This document shows, piece by piece, positions 25,517 to 34,565 of a DNA stretch of 64,000 nucleotides. The stretch spans positions 494,032-558,031 of the forward strand of contig JAIXWK010000002.1 in NCBI GenBank assembly GCA_027491295.1, in the 5' to 3' direction. Both the position numbers and the translations under genes were made by a program. This DNA is from Microbacteriaceae bacterium. Its GTDB lineage: Bacteria; Actinomycetota; Actinomycetes; Actinomycetales; Microbacteriaceae. The stretch's first letter is position 1, and each line of letters starts with the position of its first letter. The notes below the pieces were generated by a model. The model ran no database searches, had not been told where the DNA came from, and worked only from the letters and a program-made list of their open reading frames with translations.

Positions 25517-27367
25517 ATGTGTGGAATCGTCGGCTATGTAGGGCCGGGGTCAACACTCGATGTACTTCTTGGAGGCCTCAAGCGCCTGGAATATCGAGGC
25601 TATGACTCCGCTGGTATTTCTGTAATTGACCCAGATTTGGGTCTGCAGACGCGTAAGCGCGCTGGCAAATTGCAGGTGCTGGTCGATTACCTAAAGGAGT
25701 CTCCACTGGAAGATGCCCACATCGGCATTGGACACACCCGCTGGGCAACTCACGGCGCTCCTACCGATGGCAATGCCCACCCGCACCTTGGTGGCGATGG
25801 CCTAAAGCTTTCCCTTATTCACAACGGCATCATCGAAAACTTCTCCGAGCTAAAAGCTGAGCTTTTGTCCCAGGGAGTGAAGTTTGCCTCTGAGACCGAC
25901 TCCGAGGTAGCAGCTCACCTAGTGGCTCGCGCATATGAAGAAACCAAGGATCTGAAAGCGGCTTTTGTTTCGGTGGTAAACCGATTGCACGGAGCTTTCA
26001 CACTGCTTTGCATTCACGAGGATTACAAGGACCTCATCCTTGCTGCTCGCAGAAACTCTCCGCTGGTGATTGGACTCGGCGTCAACGAGAACTTCCTCGG
26101 AAGCGATGTTGCAGCCTTTGTTGAACACACCAAGCGAGCAGTTTCGGTAGGTCAAGACCAGATTGTTGAACTAAGAAGCGACTCGGTAAAGATTTCAACT
26201 TTCCATGGCGAGAGCGTGGAGTTAGAGGAATTCACTGTCGATTGGGATGCCACCAGCGCATCCAAGGGCGGTTGGCCATCGTTTATGGCCAAAGAGATTG
26301 CCGACCAACCACAGGCGGTTGGCGACACCCTGATGGGCCGCCTGGATTCTGACGGCCGGGTAAAGCTCGATGAATTTGCGGGGCTGGAAAAACTCTCCGA
26401 GGTAACTCGCATCATCATCACCGCCTGCGGCACCGCCGCCTATGCCGGTGAAGTGGCTAAGTACGCAATTGAGAAGTGGGCCAAGATTCCAGTGAGTGTT
26501 GAGCTAGCGCATGAATTCCGCTACCGCGATCCAGTCATTGATGAAAACACTTTGATCCTGGCGATTAGCCAGTCTGGCGAGACCATGGACACTCTGATGG
26601 CGATTCGCTACGCCAAGGAAAAGGGCGCGAAGGTCCTGAGTATCTGCAACACCCAGGGTGCAACTCTGGCTCGTGAATCGGATGCAACCATCTACACCCA
26701 TGCAGGTCCTGAGGTTGCAGTGGCATCCACCAAAGCCTTCACCGCGCAGATCACCGCTGGCCTGCTAGTTGCGCTTTCGCTTGGCTGGTTGCGCAAAGCG
26801 CTGCCAGAAGCAGAACTTACAGACTTGGGCAAGGAACTGCTAAAGCTTCCACGTCAGGTCAAGACCGTACTTGAGTCACTTGATCGCATGCGCGATCTTG
26901 GTCGCGAGTACTCCAACGCTAAGTCGGTGCTGTTCTTGGGCCGCAACGTTGGATACCCAATCTCGATGGAAGGCGCGCTAAAGCTCAAAGAGCTGGCCTA
27001 TATCCACGCTGAAGGTTTTGCAGCCGGGGAGCTCAAGCACGGTCCAATTGCGCTTATCGAAGCCGGCCAGCCAGTAATTGTTGTCGTGCCATCGCCTAAG
27101 GGCGAAGATTCACTGCACCCGAAGGTGATCTCGAATATTCAGGAGATTAAGGCTAGAGGCGCAAAGGTGATTGCAATCGCTGAGGCTGGCGATGAGCTAG
27201 TCGCTCAGTTTGCCGATGAGGTGTTTAGCATCCCTGCCTCTCACCCGATGATGGCAGCTGTGCTCTCAGTGATTCCTTTGCAGACCTTCGCGCTCGAACT
27301 TGCTTCAGCCAAGGGTCTGGATGTTGACCAGCCAAGAAACTTGGCAAAGAGCGTTACGGTCGAATAA
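25517..27367 (+). CDS. glmS: glutamine-fructose-6-phosphate aminotransferase (isomerizing)
   Basis: Makes glucosamine-6-phosphate from fructose-6-phosphate and glutamine. The ORF track starts 71 codons too early inside coaA; the mature enzyme needs Cys2 as nucleophile, so the start is ATG 25517 (MCGIVGYVG), 616 aa. GATase II region with GHTRWATHG and DGNAHPH, two SIS domains with TACGTAAYAGE and SQSGETMDT, and the usual C-terminus LAKSVTVE. First gene of a run continuing acpS-alr-tsaE-tsaB-rimI/tsaD. Confidence 0.98.
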   Translation: MCGIVGYVGPGSTLDVLLGGLKRLEYRGYDSAGISVIDPDLGLQTRKRAGKLQVLVDYLKESPLEDAHIGIGHTRWATHGAPTDGNAHPHLGGDGLKLSLIHNGIIENFSELKAELLSQGVKFASETDSEVAAHLVARAYEETKDLKAAFVSVVNRLHGAFTLLCIHEDYKDLILAARRNSPLVIGLGVNENFLGSDVAAFVEHTKRAVSVGQDQIVELRSDSVKISTFHGESVELEEFTVDWDATSASKGGWPSFMAKEIADQPQAVGDTLMGRLDSDGRVKLDEFAGLEKLSEVTRIIITACGTAAYAGEVAKYAIEKWAKIPVSVELAHEFRYRDPVIDENTLILAISQSGETMDTLMAIRYAKEKGAKVLSICNTQGATLARESDATIYTHAGPEVAVASTKAFTAQITAGLLVALSLGWLRKALPEAELTDLGKELLKLPRQVKTVLESLDRMRDLGREYSNAKSVLFLGRNVGYPISMEGALKLKELAYIHAEGFAAGELKHGPIALIEAGQPVIVVVPSPKGEDSLHPKVISNIQEIKARGAKVIAIAEAGDELVAQFADEVFSIPASHPMMAAVLSVIPLQTFALELASAKGLDVDQPRNLAKSVTVE

Positions 27368-27721
27368 GTGATCTACGGGGTCGGCACTGACCTTTGCTCA
27401 GTGGTGCGCATGGCCGATTCGTTGGCGCGGACTCCTAATCTCAAAGAGCGACTTTTCCACCCAAACGAGTATTCACTTGCCAACTCATCCCTGGCTGCCA
27501 GGTTTGCTGCCAAAGAGGCCCTTGCCAAAGCATTGGGTGACCCAAAACTTTTGAGTTGGTCAGAGATTGAAATCGTGAAAGATGATTTGGGTAAACCAAG
27601 CATTCAACTGCATGGTCTTACTAAGCAGCGAGTAGAGACCCTCGGCATCACAGCTATTCAGCTTTCACTAACGCATGAGCAAGAACTTGCGTCTGCCTTT
27701 GTTGTGTTGGAGGCTAACTAG
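27368..27721 (+). CDS. acpS: holo-[acyl-carrier-protein] synthase
   Basis: Transfers 4'-phosphopantetheine from CoA to acyl carrier protein. 117 aa, GTG start directly after the glmS stop. Mg-binding Asp in GVGTDLCSV and Glu in FAAKEALAKAL are the family signatures, and LSLTHEQELASAFVVL closes the fold. alr abuts it with no spacing. Confidence 0.96.
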   Translation: MIYGVGTDLCSVVRMADSLARTPNLKERLFHPNEYSLANSSLAARFAAKEALAKALGDPKLLSWSEIEIVKDDLGKPSIQLHGLTKQRVETLGITAIQLSLTHEQELASAFVVLEAN

Positions 27722-28783
27722 ATGCGCGAAATTCAAGTGGACCTAGCCAAGATACAGAGCAACTATCGAACGCTCAAGGCACTTGTCGCTCCCAGTGAGG
27801 TGATGGCTGTTGTAAAGGCAAATGGCTACGGTCACGGCATGCACGAGGTTGCGCAGGCTCTGGAAGAAATCTCAGTAGATGCACTCGGGGTTGCTGACTT
27901 AGACGAGGCAATCGCGCTGCGCGCAGCCGGCATCAAGTCTCGCTTGATGTGCTGGATCCTCAGTGCTGACGATGATTTTCAAATGGCTGCCGAGCAGGAC
28001 ATTGAGCTTGGAGTTTCTAACTTCGTAGTTTTGGAAGCGGCGCTTGCGGCCAAGGTCAAAACAATCCACATCAAGGTCGACACCGGTCTGGGGCGTGCTG
28101 GTTTTGCCAAGGCTCAGTGGGCAGAGGTCTTTGAGAAACTCTCCGGCAAGACCATCGGCCTGTTCTCCCACCTGGCTAACACCTCGGAGGAGGAAGACCT
28201 AGGCCAAGAGCAGCTGTTTTTGGAAGCCGAGACTCTGGCACTGGCTTCTGGGGTCAACATATCGCAGCGTCATCTGGCGGCAACCGCAGGAGCGATTAGC
28301 TACCCGAGTATGAGATACGAAATGGTGCGCGCTGGCATTGGGATTTACGGTCTAAACCCATGGGAAGACCGCGAATACGCGCAGTATCAGTTGCAACCTG
28401 CAATGCGAGCTGTGTCAGAGGTGGTAAATCTAAAGCGAGTGCCAGCCGGCCAGGGTGTTTCCTACGGATACCGGTATCGCACCGATCATGAGACCACTTT
28501 GGCGCTTGTGCCATTTGGATACTCCGAAGGCATGCCAAGAATTGCAGTTGGAGCAAAGGTTCTAATTGCAGGCAAGCAGTTTGAGGTTTCAGGCAGGGTG
28601 GCGATGGATCAGTTTGTCGTCGATATAGGTGACCACGAGGTGTCTCTTGGTGATGAGGTTGTGATCTTTGGAGATCCTGCGAAGGGCGAACCATCGGCTG
28701 AAGACCTTGGTGCATCCGCCGGGACAATCAACTATGAGGTTGTGACCCGGATTGGCGGAAGAGCAAAAAGGGTTTACCTCTAG
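27722..28783 (+). CDS. alr: alanine racemase
   Basis: PLP enzyme making D-alanine for peptidoglycan. 353 aa. The PLP lysine is Lys32 in VVKANGYGHGM; the second catalytic base Tyr is in GVSYGYRYRT; HIKVDTGLGRAGF and GRVAMDQFVVDIG are family blocks. It lies between acpS and tsaE in a tight operon (0 and 2 nt spacing). Confidence 0.97.
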   Translation: MREIQVDLAKIQSNYRTLKALVAPSEVMAVVKANGYGHGMHEVAQALEEISVDALGVADLDEAIALRAAGIKSRLMCWILSADDDFQMAAEQDIELGVSNFVVLEAALAAKVKTIHIKVDTGLGRAGFAKAQWAEVFEKLSGKTIGLFSHLANTSEEEDLGQEQLFLEAETLALASGVNISQRHLAATAGAISYPSMRYEMVRAGIGIYGLNPWEDREYAQYQLQPAMRAVSEVVNLKRVPAGQGVSYGYRYRTDHETTLALVPFGYSEGMPRIAVGAKVLIAGKQFEVSGRVAMDQFVVDIGDHEVSLGDEVVIFGDPAKGEPSAEDLGASAGTINYEVVTRIGGRAKRVYL

Positions 28784-28785
28784 GT

Positions 28786-29238
28786 ATGGAATTTAGAATT
28801 CAAGACCCAGAACATATGCACCTGCTTGGTTTAGCGATATCCAAAGCTCTTCGTGCTGGTGATTTGCTGTTGCTCAATGGCCCTTTGGGTGCTGGTAAAA
28901 CAACCCTGACCCGAGGAATCGGGGAGGGTCTTGGCGCTCAAGGAACCGTGCAGTCGCCAACCTTTGTTTTGGCAAGAACTCACAGAACTGCCGTTGGACC
29001 AAAGCTGGTTCACGTTGATGCTTACCGTTTGAATTCGGCGGTTGAGCTGGATGATCTAGATATCGATTTTGCTAATTCAATTGTTGTGGTCGAATGGGCT
29101 AGGGACTACGTCGATGGCATTGCTGACCACTTTTTGCAGGTCGATATCAATCGGGAGTCCGAGGACGAATCTCGCCTGGTGAATATTTCCGGAGTGGGCA
29201 AGCGTTGGGAAGGGGTGGAAATTGCTATTGGCAATTGA
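28786..29238 (+). CDS. tsaE: tRNA t6A37 threonylcarbamoyltransferase ATPase TsaE
   Basis: ATPase partner of the TsaB-TsaD complex that installs t6A at position 37 of ANN-decoding tRNAs. 150 aa with Walker A GPLGAGKTTLTRG, SPTFVLARTH, VHVDAYRL and the late VVEWARDY. It starts 2 nt after alr and overlaps tsaB by 17 nt. Confidence 0.96.
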   Translation: MEFRIQDPEHMHLLGLAISKALRAGDLLLLNGPLGAGKTTLTRGIGEGLGAQGTVQSPTFVLARTHRTAVGPKLVHVDAYRLNSAVELDDLDIDFANSIVVVEWARDYVDGIADHFLQVDINRESEDESRLVNISGVGKRWEGVEIAIGN

Positions 29239-29806
29239 TACCTCGGCCGGCACATCGACTGCAGTTTTCGAAGGGGAGAAACTTCTAGGTTTTGTCGAAT
29301 ACGACGACCCGTTTGGTCACGCTGAAAACATCGGCAATGCAATTGCAGAGGTTATGGCGAAAGCTGGCATCTCAGCCAGCGAAGTAACTGCGGTCGCGAT
29401 TGGTCGGGGACCTGCTCCCTACACCGGACTTCGAGTGGGAATGGCTGCCGGGGCTTCCTTTGCAATGGCACTGGGCATTCCGCTGCAGTCGATCATGAAC
29501 CTAGATGCCGTCGCACTTTCTCAAGGACAGGCCAAGATTTTGGTGTCCTCGGATGCCAAACGTAAAGAGCTTTTTGTCGCCACCTACGACCAAGGCAAAC
29601 GAGTCTTTGGGCCGGCCGTGCTCAAGCCCGAAGAGCTTGGCCAATTTGGAGGCTTTGCCCAGGTCGAAGGCAAATGCAATGCGGAGCTAGTTGGAAGGTA
29701 TGCACTCTGGGCGCAGGCTTCCGGCATCGATCTCAGCGACTCGTCAGCGCTTTATTTGAGATCACCAGATGTGGCCCCGTCAGCTGGAAAGCGGGTGACT
29801 GGCTAA
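29222..29806 (+). CDS. tsaB: t6A complex dimerization protein TsaB
   Basis: Inactive TsaD paralogue that scaffolds the t6A complex. 194 aa. [29 protein letters not shown] and [21 protein letters not shown] are characteristic. The start is TTG (29222, or 29228) inside the end of tsaE. Its stop shares one base with the next ATG. The C-terminal lobe is short, as in many TsaB proteins. Confidence 0.93.
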   Translation: MLLAIDTSAGTSTAVFEGEKLLGFVEYDDPFGHAENIGNAIAEVMAKAGISASEVTAVAIGRGPAPYTGLRVGMAAGASFAMALGIPLQSIMNLDAVALSQGQAKILVSSDAKRKELFVATYDQGKRVFGPAVLKPEELGQFGGFAQVEGKCNAELVGRYALWAQASGIDLSDSSALYLRSPDVAPSAGKRVTG

Positions 29807-31284
29807 TGGAGTTTTTGCAACTTGGCAAAGAGCACCTCACGACCGTGATGGATTTAGAGCAAAAACTATTTCCCGATGACGCATGGTCCTCGGCCAGCAT
29901 GGCTGCCGAGCTTTACGCTAGTCACACCTATTACCTAGGGATCTTTGATCCTGAATTGATTGGCTATGCCGGGCTCTCAACACCTGTGGGTTCATTGAGT
30001 TCGGATATCCAAACCATTGGTATTGCCGCTGACAAGCGTGGCCAAGGGCTTGGCCGCCAGCTTATGCAGCACTTGATCGCAAAGGCTACCCAGCTCGGTT
30101 CTGAGCAGCTGATGCTCGAGGTCAGGGCAGACAACCAAGCGGCGATCGCGCTTTACTTAGATTTAGGTTTTGTTCAGATTGATCTTAGAAAGCGCTACTA
30201 CCAACCTGCCGGCATCGACGCACTAATCATGCGCCTTGCGATCAGGCAGCCAATCGTGCTCGGCATCGAATCCACCTGCGATGAAACCGGAGTTGGCATC
30301 GTGCAGGGAAATCGACTGTTGGCTAATGCTCTTCACAGCTCCATGGACGAACATTCCAAATACGGTGGCGTGGTTCCAGAGGTTGCCGCGAGAGCGCACC
30401 TTGAGGCCATTAGACCAACCCTAGAAAAAGCCCTCGCAGAGGCCAAGCTTTCCATGACCGATATCGATGCAATTGCGGTTGCCAATGGACCTGGGTTGGC
30501 CGGTGCACTGATGGTTGGAATCGGTGCAGCCAAGGGTCTTGCCCTCGCCCACAACAAACCGCTCTATGCCGTAAATCACCTGGTCGGACATGTCGGCGCA
30601 GATGTTCTAGAGCGCGGAGCGGTTGAGCTCCCAACAATTGCGCTACTGGTATCCGGTGGGCACACCTCTTTGCTTTTGGTCAGGCACCTACTAAACGATG
30701 TTGAGCTTTTGGGAGAGACCATCGACGATGCTGCCGGAGAAGCATTCGACAAAGTTGCCAGGGTCTTGGGTTTGCCCTATCCGGGAGGTCCGCAAATCGA
30801 TAAGTTGGCCGCCGATGGGACTGCAAACATTCGTTTCCCCAGGGGACTTACGCTTCCAAAGGATATGGAGAAGCATCGCTATGACTTCTCGTTCTCCGGT
30901 CTCAAGACTGCGGTTGCAAGACATGTCGAGAAGTCTCAGGATGCCGGCGAAGAGTTTTCAAAGGCGGACGTCGCGGCGAGCTTCCGTGAGGCGGTTGTTG
31001 ATGTGTTACTGACAAAAGCGATCAATGCCTGCAAAGACTTTGGGGTAAATCGACTGCTTCTGGGTGGCGGCGTTGTGGCGAATGCCAGGCTTCGCGAAGA
31101 AGCACAAAAACGCTGTGATGCCAACGGCATCGAACTTCGAATTCCAAGATTCCAGCTCTGCACCGATAACGGTGCGATGATCGCAGCTTTGGGATCGCAG
31201 CTGGTGATGGCCGGACGTGAACCATCTGGAATGGGCTTTGGCTCTGAGTCCACGCTCGACGTCACCCAGGTTCAGACTCCCTAG
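29806..31284 (+). CDS. tsaD: RimI N-acetyltransferase fused to TsaD
   Basis: One 492-aa reading frame from ATG 29806 joins two enzymes; the listed upstream start lies within tsaB. Residues ~1-145 are a GNAT acetyltransferase of the RimI type with acetyl-CoA loop [11 protein letters not shown] and ALYLDLGF. From ~148 it becomes TsaD, the catalytic subunit of t6A synthesis: [16 protein letters not shown], metal-site His residues in AARAHLEAI and [28 protein letters not shown] and [12 protein letters not shown]. No stop or start signal separates the halves. Most bacteria encode rimI and tsaD separately but adjacent. Confidence 0.94.
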   Translation: MEFLQLGKEHLTTVMDLEQKLFPDDAWSSASMAAELYASHTYYLGIFDPELIGYAGLSTPVGSLSSDIQTIGIAADKRGQGLGRQLMQHLIAKATQLGSEQLMLEVRADNQAAIALYLDLGFVQIDLRKRYYQPAGIDALIMRLAIRQPIVLGIESTCDETGVGIVQGNRLLANALHSSMDEHSKYGGVVPEVAARAHLEAIRPTLEKALAEAKLSMTDIDAIAVANGPGLAGALMVGIGAAKGLALAHNKPLYAVNHLVGHVGADVLERGAVELPTIALLVSGGHTSLLLVRHLLNDVELLGETIDDAAGEAFDKVARVLGLPYPGGPQIDKLAADGTANIRFPRGLTLPKDMEKHRYDFSFSGLKTAVARHVEKSQDAGEEFSKADVAASFREAVVDVLLTKAINACKDFGVNRLLLGGGVVANARLREEAQKRCDANGIELRIPRFQLCTDNGAMIAALGSQLVMAGREPSGMGFGSESTLDVTQVQTP

Positions 31285-31358
31285 AACCTCCCAGCTTTCC
31301 CCCAGCGTTCTATCACGATGACCTGCCAGTCTTTGGCTCTACCAACCAAAGGAAATAC

Positions 31359-31751
31359 ATGGCAGAAAAGAAATCAGAACCTCAGGCAGTTGCCGAGGAA
31401 GTTGTTGCTGCAGCGCCGGCAGGGAACAAGAAGTTTGACTGGGCGTCGCTCAACACCCTTTCAGTCGTCTCACTGGCAAGCGCAGTTAGCGTTGTGGGTG
31501 CGCTGGTAGCGGTAATCACCGGTCACATCGCGCTCAAGCAAATCAAGCAAACCGCAGAGGCTGGCCGAGCCTTGGCGCTAACTGGAGTTGTACTCGGTTA
31601 CATCCACCTAGCCGGCTGGATTCTTTTCGGAATCCTCGGGGTAATTGCCCAGGTGTTCCTATTCTCGGGCGGATTCGGACTCGATCACATGGGTCCAGAT
31701 TTCTATGAATTCGAGCGCGGAATGGGCGGCATGCACTTCGGTGACCGCTAA
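31359..31751 (+). CDS. DUF4190-type small membrane protein
   Basis: Function unknown. 130 aa with a charged Ala/Glu-rich cytoplasmic start, helix 1 at about 31-56 (TLSVVSLASAVSVVGALVAVITGHIAL), the conserved Lys-Gln-Ile-Lys and EAGRALALTGVVLGY segment typical of DUF4190, helix 2 at about 71-97, and a Gly/Asp/His-rich tail. Preceded by AAAGGAAATAC. It meets the methyltransferase tail to tail with 4-bp overlap. Confidence 0.82.
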   Translation: MAEKKSEPQAVAEEVVAAAPAGNKKFDWASLNTLSVVSLASAVSVVGALVAVITGHIALKQIKQTAEAGRALALTGVVLGYIHLAGWILFGILGVIAQVFLFSGGFGLDHMGPDFYEFERGMGGMHFGDR

Positions 31752-32917
31752 ACGCGAATCGGTTGAACGATAAGAGCTCGACGGGCGTCGCCTACCTTGG
31801 TGAGAATCAAGGAGGCGGCGCCTTCTCCCTTTAACTTAAGTTTTGGACGCAGTTGCTCGGGTGTGATATCGACCCCGCGTTTTTTGATTTCAAGCTTTCC
31901 AATTCCTCTTGCGGCAAGGGCTTTGCGAATTGCTCCCTCATCCAGCGGCAGGTTCTCGACCAGTTCGTAGGCCTTGAGCCAAGGTGATTGGGTCAGGTTG
32001 TGGCTAGTGAGATATGCAATCCCATCTGAAACCGTTGTCAGGTTTTGCTGGTTGGCAAATTCGCCCATCAGCTGGGAACGGATCAGCGAGTTGTCCGGCT
32101 CGTAAAGGAATTGACCTAACTCAGCGGTTTCGGCCCGCTCCTGGCCCGCTCCTTCAAAGAGGTAGCGCTTGCCATCTCGCATCATCAGAGCTGAGCGCCC
32201 AACTCTTGCACTTAGGCCCTCGAACCAAAGAGTTAGCTCCACAAGGTCACCCTGGTGTGAGACCCATTGGGCTTCAACACCGTCGGGGATCAGATCCAAC
32301 GGGAATGCCGGCCCAAGTTTTATGCCCTTGGGCTTAGGTTGCGAATAGCACCAATCCAAATCTGGGCTGAAATCAGCGGGTGAGAGCGTGATGTGTTTGG
32401 AGGCTTTTCGCTCGAGGTCACGTCTTGCCGGATCAAGCCAGAGGGCATCAAAACCTGAGGTGTCGAATGTTGTGGCATCTGCGACATCAACCTTGGCGCT
32501 GGGAAATGCCGCCAGGTTGTAAGCGGCCAAGGCTGCAGTGTCTGAATCTTGCTCGACAGCGGTAACAGACAACCCCAGGGCCGCAAAGGCCAAAGAGTCA
32601 GCACCAATACCGGACCCTAAGTCTGCGATGTTGGTGAAGCCGTTTTCTTTGAATCTCTCGGCATGCATGGCTGCAACCTGCAGCCTTGTGGCCTGCTCTA
32701 ATCCCGCCTCAGTGAAGAGCAGGTTTTTGGCAAAATCTCCGAATTTTGTTTTCGCTCTAGTTCTCAGCCTGGCCTGGGTAATGACCTCGGTGACCAACAG
32801 TGCCGGATGTCCGGCTTTGCGAAGTTTGGTGATGATTGAGAGCACATCGGCTTTGGAATCAATCTCGCCAACCTCGTCCAAAAGGCGCAGGGCCTCGGCG
32901 GTCAGCAGATGATTCAT
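31748..32917 (-). CDS. class I SAM-dependent methyltransferase with THUMP-like domain
   Basis: 389 aa. An N-terminal helical region is followed by a Rossmann methyltransferase domain with SAM motif I IADLGSGIGADSLAFA, acidic AVEQD, and motif IV DALWLDPARRD; the C-terminal part resembles the THUMP-like domain of uncharacterised actinobacterial methyltransferases (GKLEIKKRGVDITPEQLRPKLKLKG). An RNA substrate is inferred. ATG 32917 has TAGCCT 6 nt upstream, suggesting a leaderless mRNA, and its promoter is back to back with groES. Confidence 0.85.
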   Translation of the reverse strand: MNHLLTAEALRLLDEVGEIDSKADVLSIITKLRKAGHPALLVTEVITQARLRTRAKTKFGDFAKNLLFTEAGLEQATRLQVAAMHAERFKENGFTNIADLGSGIGADSLAFAALGLSVTAVEQDSDTAALAAYNLAAFPSAKVDVADATTFDTSGFDALWLDPARRDLERKASKHITLSPADFSPDLDWCYSQPKPKGIKLGPAFPLDLIPDGVEAQWVSHQGDLVELTLWFEGLSARVGRSALMMRDGKRYLFEGAGQERAETAELGQFLYEPDNSLIRSQLMGEFANQQNLTTVSDGIAYLTSHNLTQSPWLKAYELVENLPLDEGAIRKALAARGIGKLEIKKRGVDITPEQLRPKLKLKGEGAASLILTKVGDARRALIVQPIRV

Positions 32918-32923
32918 GGATCA

Positions 32924-32929
32924 AGGCTA
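32924..32929 (-). promoter_or_regulatory. leaderless -10 box TAGCCT for the methyltransferase
   Basis: Minus-strand TAGCCT-N6-ATG with no Shine-Dalgarno; it sits about 13 bp from the first CIRCE element of the divergent groES promoter. Confidence 0.45.
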
Positions 32930-32941
32930 TCGGTCCTGCTA

Positions 32942-32968
32942 CTAGCACTCACCTTGACTGAGTGCTAA
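32942..32968 (+). promoter_or_regulatory. CIRCE operator 1 (HrcA site)
   Basis: CTAGCACTC-N9-GAGTGCTAA, one mismatch from the HrcA operator consensus TTAGCACTC-N9-GAGTGCTAA. The groES -35 box lies within its spacer. Confidence 0.93.
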
Positions 32969-32982
32969 TTTCGCCGTAAAGT
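32954..32982 (+). promoter_or_regulatory. groES promoter
   Basis: -35 TTGACT (32954-32959), 17-bp spacer, -10 TAAAGT (32977-32982). The -35 is inside CIRCE 1 and the expected start site falls in CIRCE 2, so HrcA would block polymerase. Confidence 0.8.
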
Positions 32983-32986
32983 TTTA

Positions 32987-33013
32987 TTAGCACTCAAACA
33001 CCGAGTCTGCTAA
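32987..33013 (+). promoter_or_regulatory. CIRCE operator 2 (degenerate right arm)
   Basis: Perfect left arm TTAGCACTC, 9-nt spacer, right arm GTCTGCTAA (7 of 9 matches). It starts 18 bp after the first CIRCE, overlapping the expected transcription start. Confidence 0.75.
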
Positions 33014-33044
33014 ATCACAAATCTTAAGAAAAGAAGAGGTCAAA

Positions 33045-33341
33045 GTGTCGGTTTCTATCAAGCCACTCGAAGATCGCATTGTTGTTCAGCCAATTGAGGC
33101 AGAGCAGGTAACCGCATCCGGTCTGGTTATTCCAGACACCGCAAAGGAGAAGCCTCAGGAGGCTGAGGTTGTCGCGGTAGGTCCAGGTCGTTTCAGCGAC
33201 GAGGGTGACCGCATCCCAGTTGACGTAAAGGTCGGTGACCGCGTTATCTTCTCGAAGTACGGCGGCACCGAGCTAAAGTACGACGGCAAGGAGTACCTAG
33301 TACTTTCTGCCCGCGACGTACTAGCGATCATCGAGCGCTAA
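33045..33341 (+). CDS. groES: co-chaperonin GroES
   Basis: Heptameric lid of the GroEL chaperonin. 98 aa, GTG start after [19 protein letters not shown], the mobile loop around [11 protein letters not shown], and [14 protein letters not shown] are canonical. It is followed directly by a terminator and rarD, so groEL is not in this operon. Heat-shock control by HrcA is strongly indicated by two CIRCE elements. Confidence 0.98.
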   Translation: MSVSIKPLEDRIVVQPIEAEQVTASGLVIPDTAKEKPQEAEVVAVGPGRFSDEGDRIPVDVKVGDRVIFSKYGGTELKYDGKEYLVLSARDVLAIIER

Positions 33342-33353
33342 ATCATTTAGAGG

Positions 33354-33385
33354 ACGACCCAGGGAAACCTGGGTCGTTTTCGTTT
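33354..33385 (+). terminator. intrinsic terminator of groES
   Basis: Perfect 10-bp stem ACGACCCAGG / CCTGGGTCGT, GAAA tetraloop, then TTTTCGTTT. Confidence 0.93.
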
Positions 33386-33391
33386 AACCCC

Positions 33392-33397
33392 TAGGCT
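33392..33397 (+). promoter_or_regulatory. leaderless -10 box TAGGCT for rarD
   Basis: TAGGCT-N6-GTG directly after the groES terminator; no Shine-Dalgarno. This favours GTG 33404 as the rarD start. Confidence 0.45.
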
Positions 33398-33403
33398 TTG
33401 GGG

Positions 33404-34315
33404 GTGATGACACGTTCGAGCCACTCCACCGGTTTGCTGCTGGGCGTAAGCGCATATCTGATCTGGGGATCATTCCCGCTGATTATTACCGCAACTAACT
33501 TTGCCAACCCGCTCGAGGTGGTGGTTTGGCGAGTGGTTTTTGGATTCTTGTTCGCAGCCGTGGTGCTCACAGTAATGCGCGGTTGGGGAAAGATTGTCGA
33601 GCTTCTGAAATCTCCCAAGAAACTCAAGTGGCTGGCAGTCGCCTCAATTTTTATCTTCATCAACTGGGAGACTTACGTGGTTGCGGTGGCAACCGGAAAC
33701 ACAATTGAGTCCTCGCTTGGCTACTTCATAAACCCTCTGATCACGATCTTGTTCGCAGTGGTGTTTTTAGGAGAGCGTCTCAGGACCCCGCAGTGGATCG
33801 CGCTTGCGATTGGCTTGGTTGCGGTTGTGGTATTGACCTTGGACTATGGCCGACCACCTTGGATTGCATTGATCTTGGCTTTCAGTTTTGCAATTTACTC
33901 GCTATCGAAAAACAAGGTTGGCGGCAAGATTCAAGCCACTCAGTCCTTCGCTCTGGAGTCTTTGCTCGTCATTCCAATTGCACTTGCCCAGCTGGCGTTC
34001 GTTGCATCCATTGAGCACATCACGCTTTTGGATTCCCCTAGTAATGCATTTGTGCTGATCGGCTTTGGAATCCTCACCGCGGTGCCGCTGATCCTGTTTG
34101 GTGCCGCAGCCTCCAGGATTCCACTGTCCACAATTGGCTTTATCCAATACATGACTCCGGTGTTGCAATTTCTAACCGCCTTCTTTATCTTGGGCGAGCC
34201 AATGCCCGCGGTTCGTTGGGTTGGCTTTGGTTTGGTTTGGCTTTCACTGGTGGTGCTCACCTTCGACGCGATCCGAAACAAGCGCCGTGCGATGCCTGTA
34301 ATTGACCAGGGCTAG
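33404..34315 (+). CDS. rarD: EamA-family transporter RarD
   Basis: Polytopic inner-membrane transporter of the drug/metabolite superfamily, about ten helices in two EamA repeats; substrate unknown. It has the RarD N-terminus GLLLGVSAYLIWGSFPL, then VAVATGNTIESSLGYFINPL and GFIQYMTPVLQFL. Candidate starts are TTG 33398, GTG 33404 and ATG 33407; the -10 box 6 nt before GTG favours that one (303 aa). It stands alone after the groES terminator. Confidence 0.9.
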   Translation: MMTRSSHSTGLLLGVSAYLIWGSFPLIITATNFANPLEVVVWRVVFGFLFAAVVLTVMRGWGKIVELLKSPKKLKWLAVASIFIFINWETYVVAVATGNTIESSLGYFINPLITILFAVVFLGERLRTPQWIALAIGLVAVVVLTLDYGRPPWIALILAFSFAIYSLSKNKVGGKIQATQSFALESLLVIPIALAQLAFVASIEHITLLDSPSNAFVLIGFGILTAVPLILFGAAASRIPLSTIGFIQYMTPVLQFLTAFFILGEPMPAVRWVGFGLVWLSLVVLTFDAIRNKRRAMPVIDQG

Positions 34316-34565
34316 CTGAAACCTAATTGTTACCCACTGCTCACTTGGCGGAACATTCAACCAATTTCGAAGAGGGACTTGTCCGATTGCTTCTGATTTA
34401 GAAGCAAATTCAACACTAATCTACGGAATTCGATTAGTTAGGGCTCGCGGGCTCGTCTTTTCCTTAGCTTTTGCTACTTGATATCGGGCAATTTCAGTAT
34501 GCTTTTGCCTAGCAGTGTGAGCGTTTGCCCACACTTGCCCTCTAATTGCTATTCAAGGAGCAAGA
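34316..34565 (+). promoter_or_regulatory. regulatory region of the Liv-type binding protein gene
   Basis: 250 bp without a gene. It contains three inverted repeats: TTGCTTC-N7-GAAGCAA (34387-34407), ACTAATC-N10-GATTAGT (34415-34438) and an imperfect AGTGTGAGC-GTTT-GCCCACACT (34514-34535). A possible -10 TATGCT lies at 34498-34503, which would put the third repeat at the 5' end of the mRNA as a stem-loop. The ribosome-binding site CAAGGAG precedes the ATG. The first two repeats look like operators. Confidence 0.5.
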
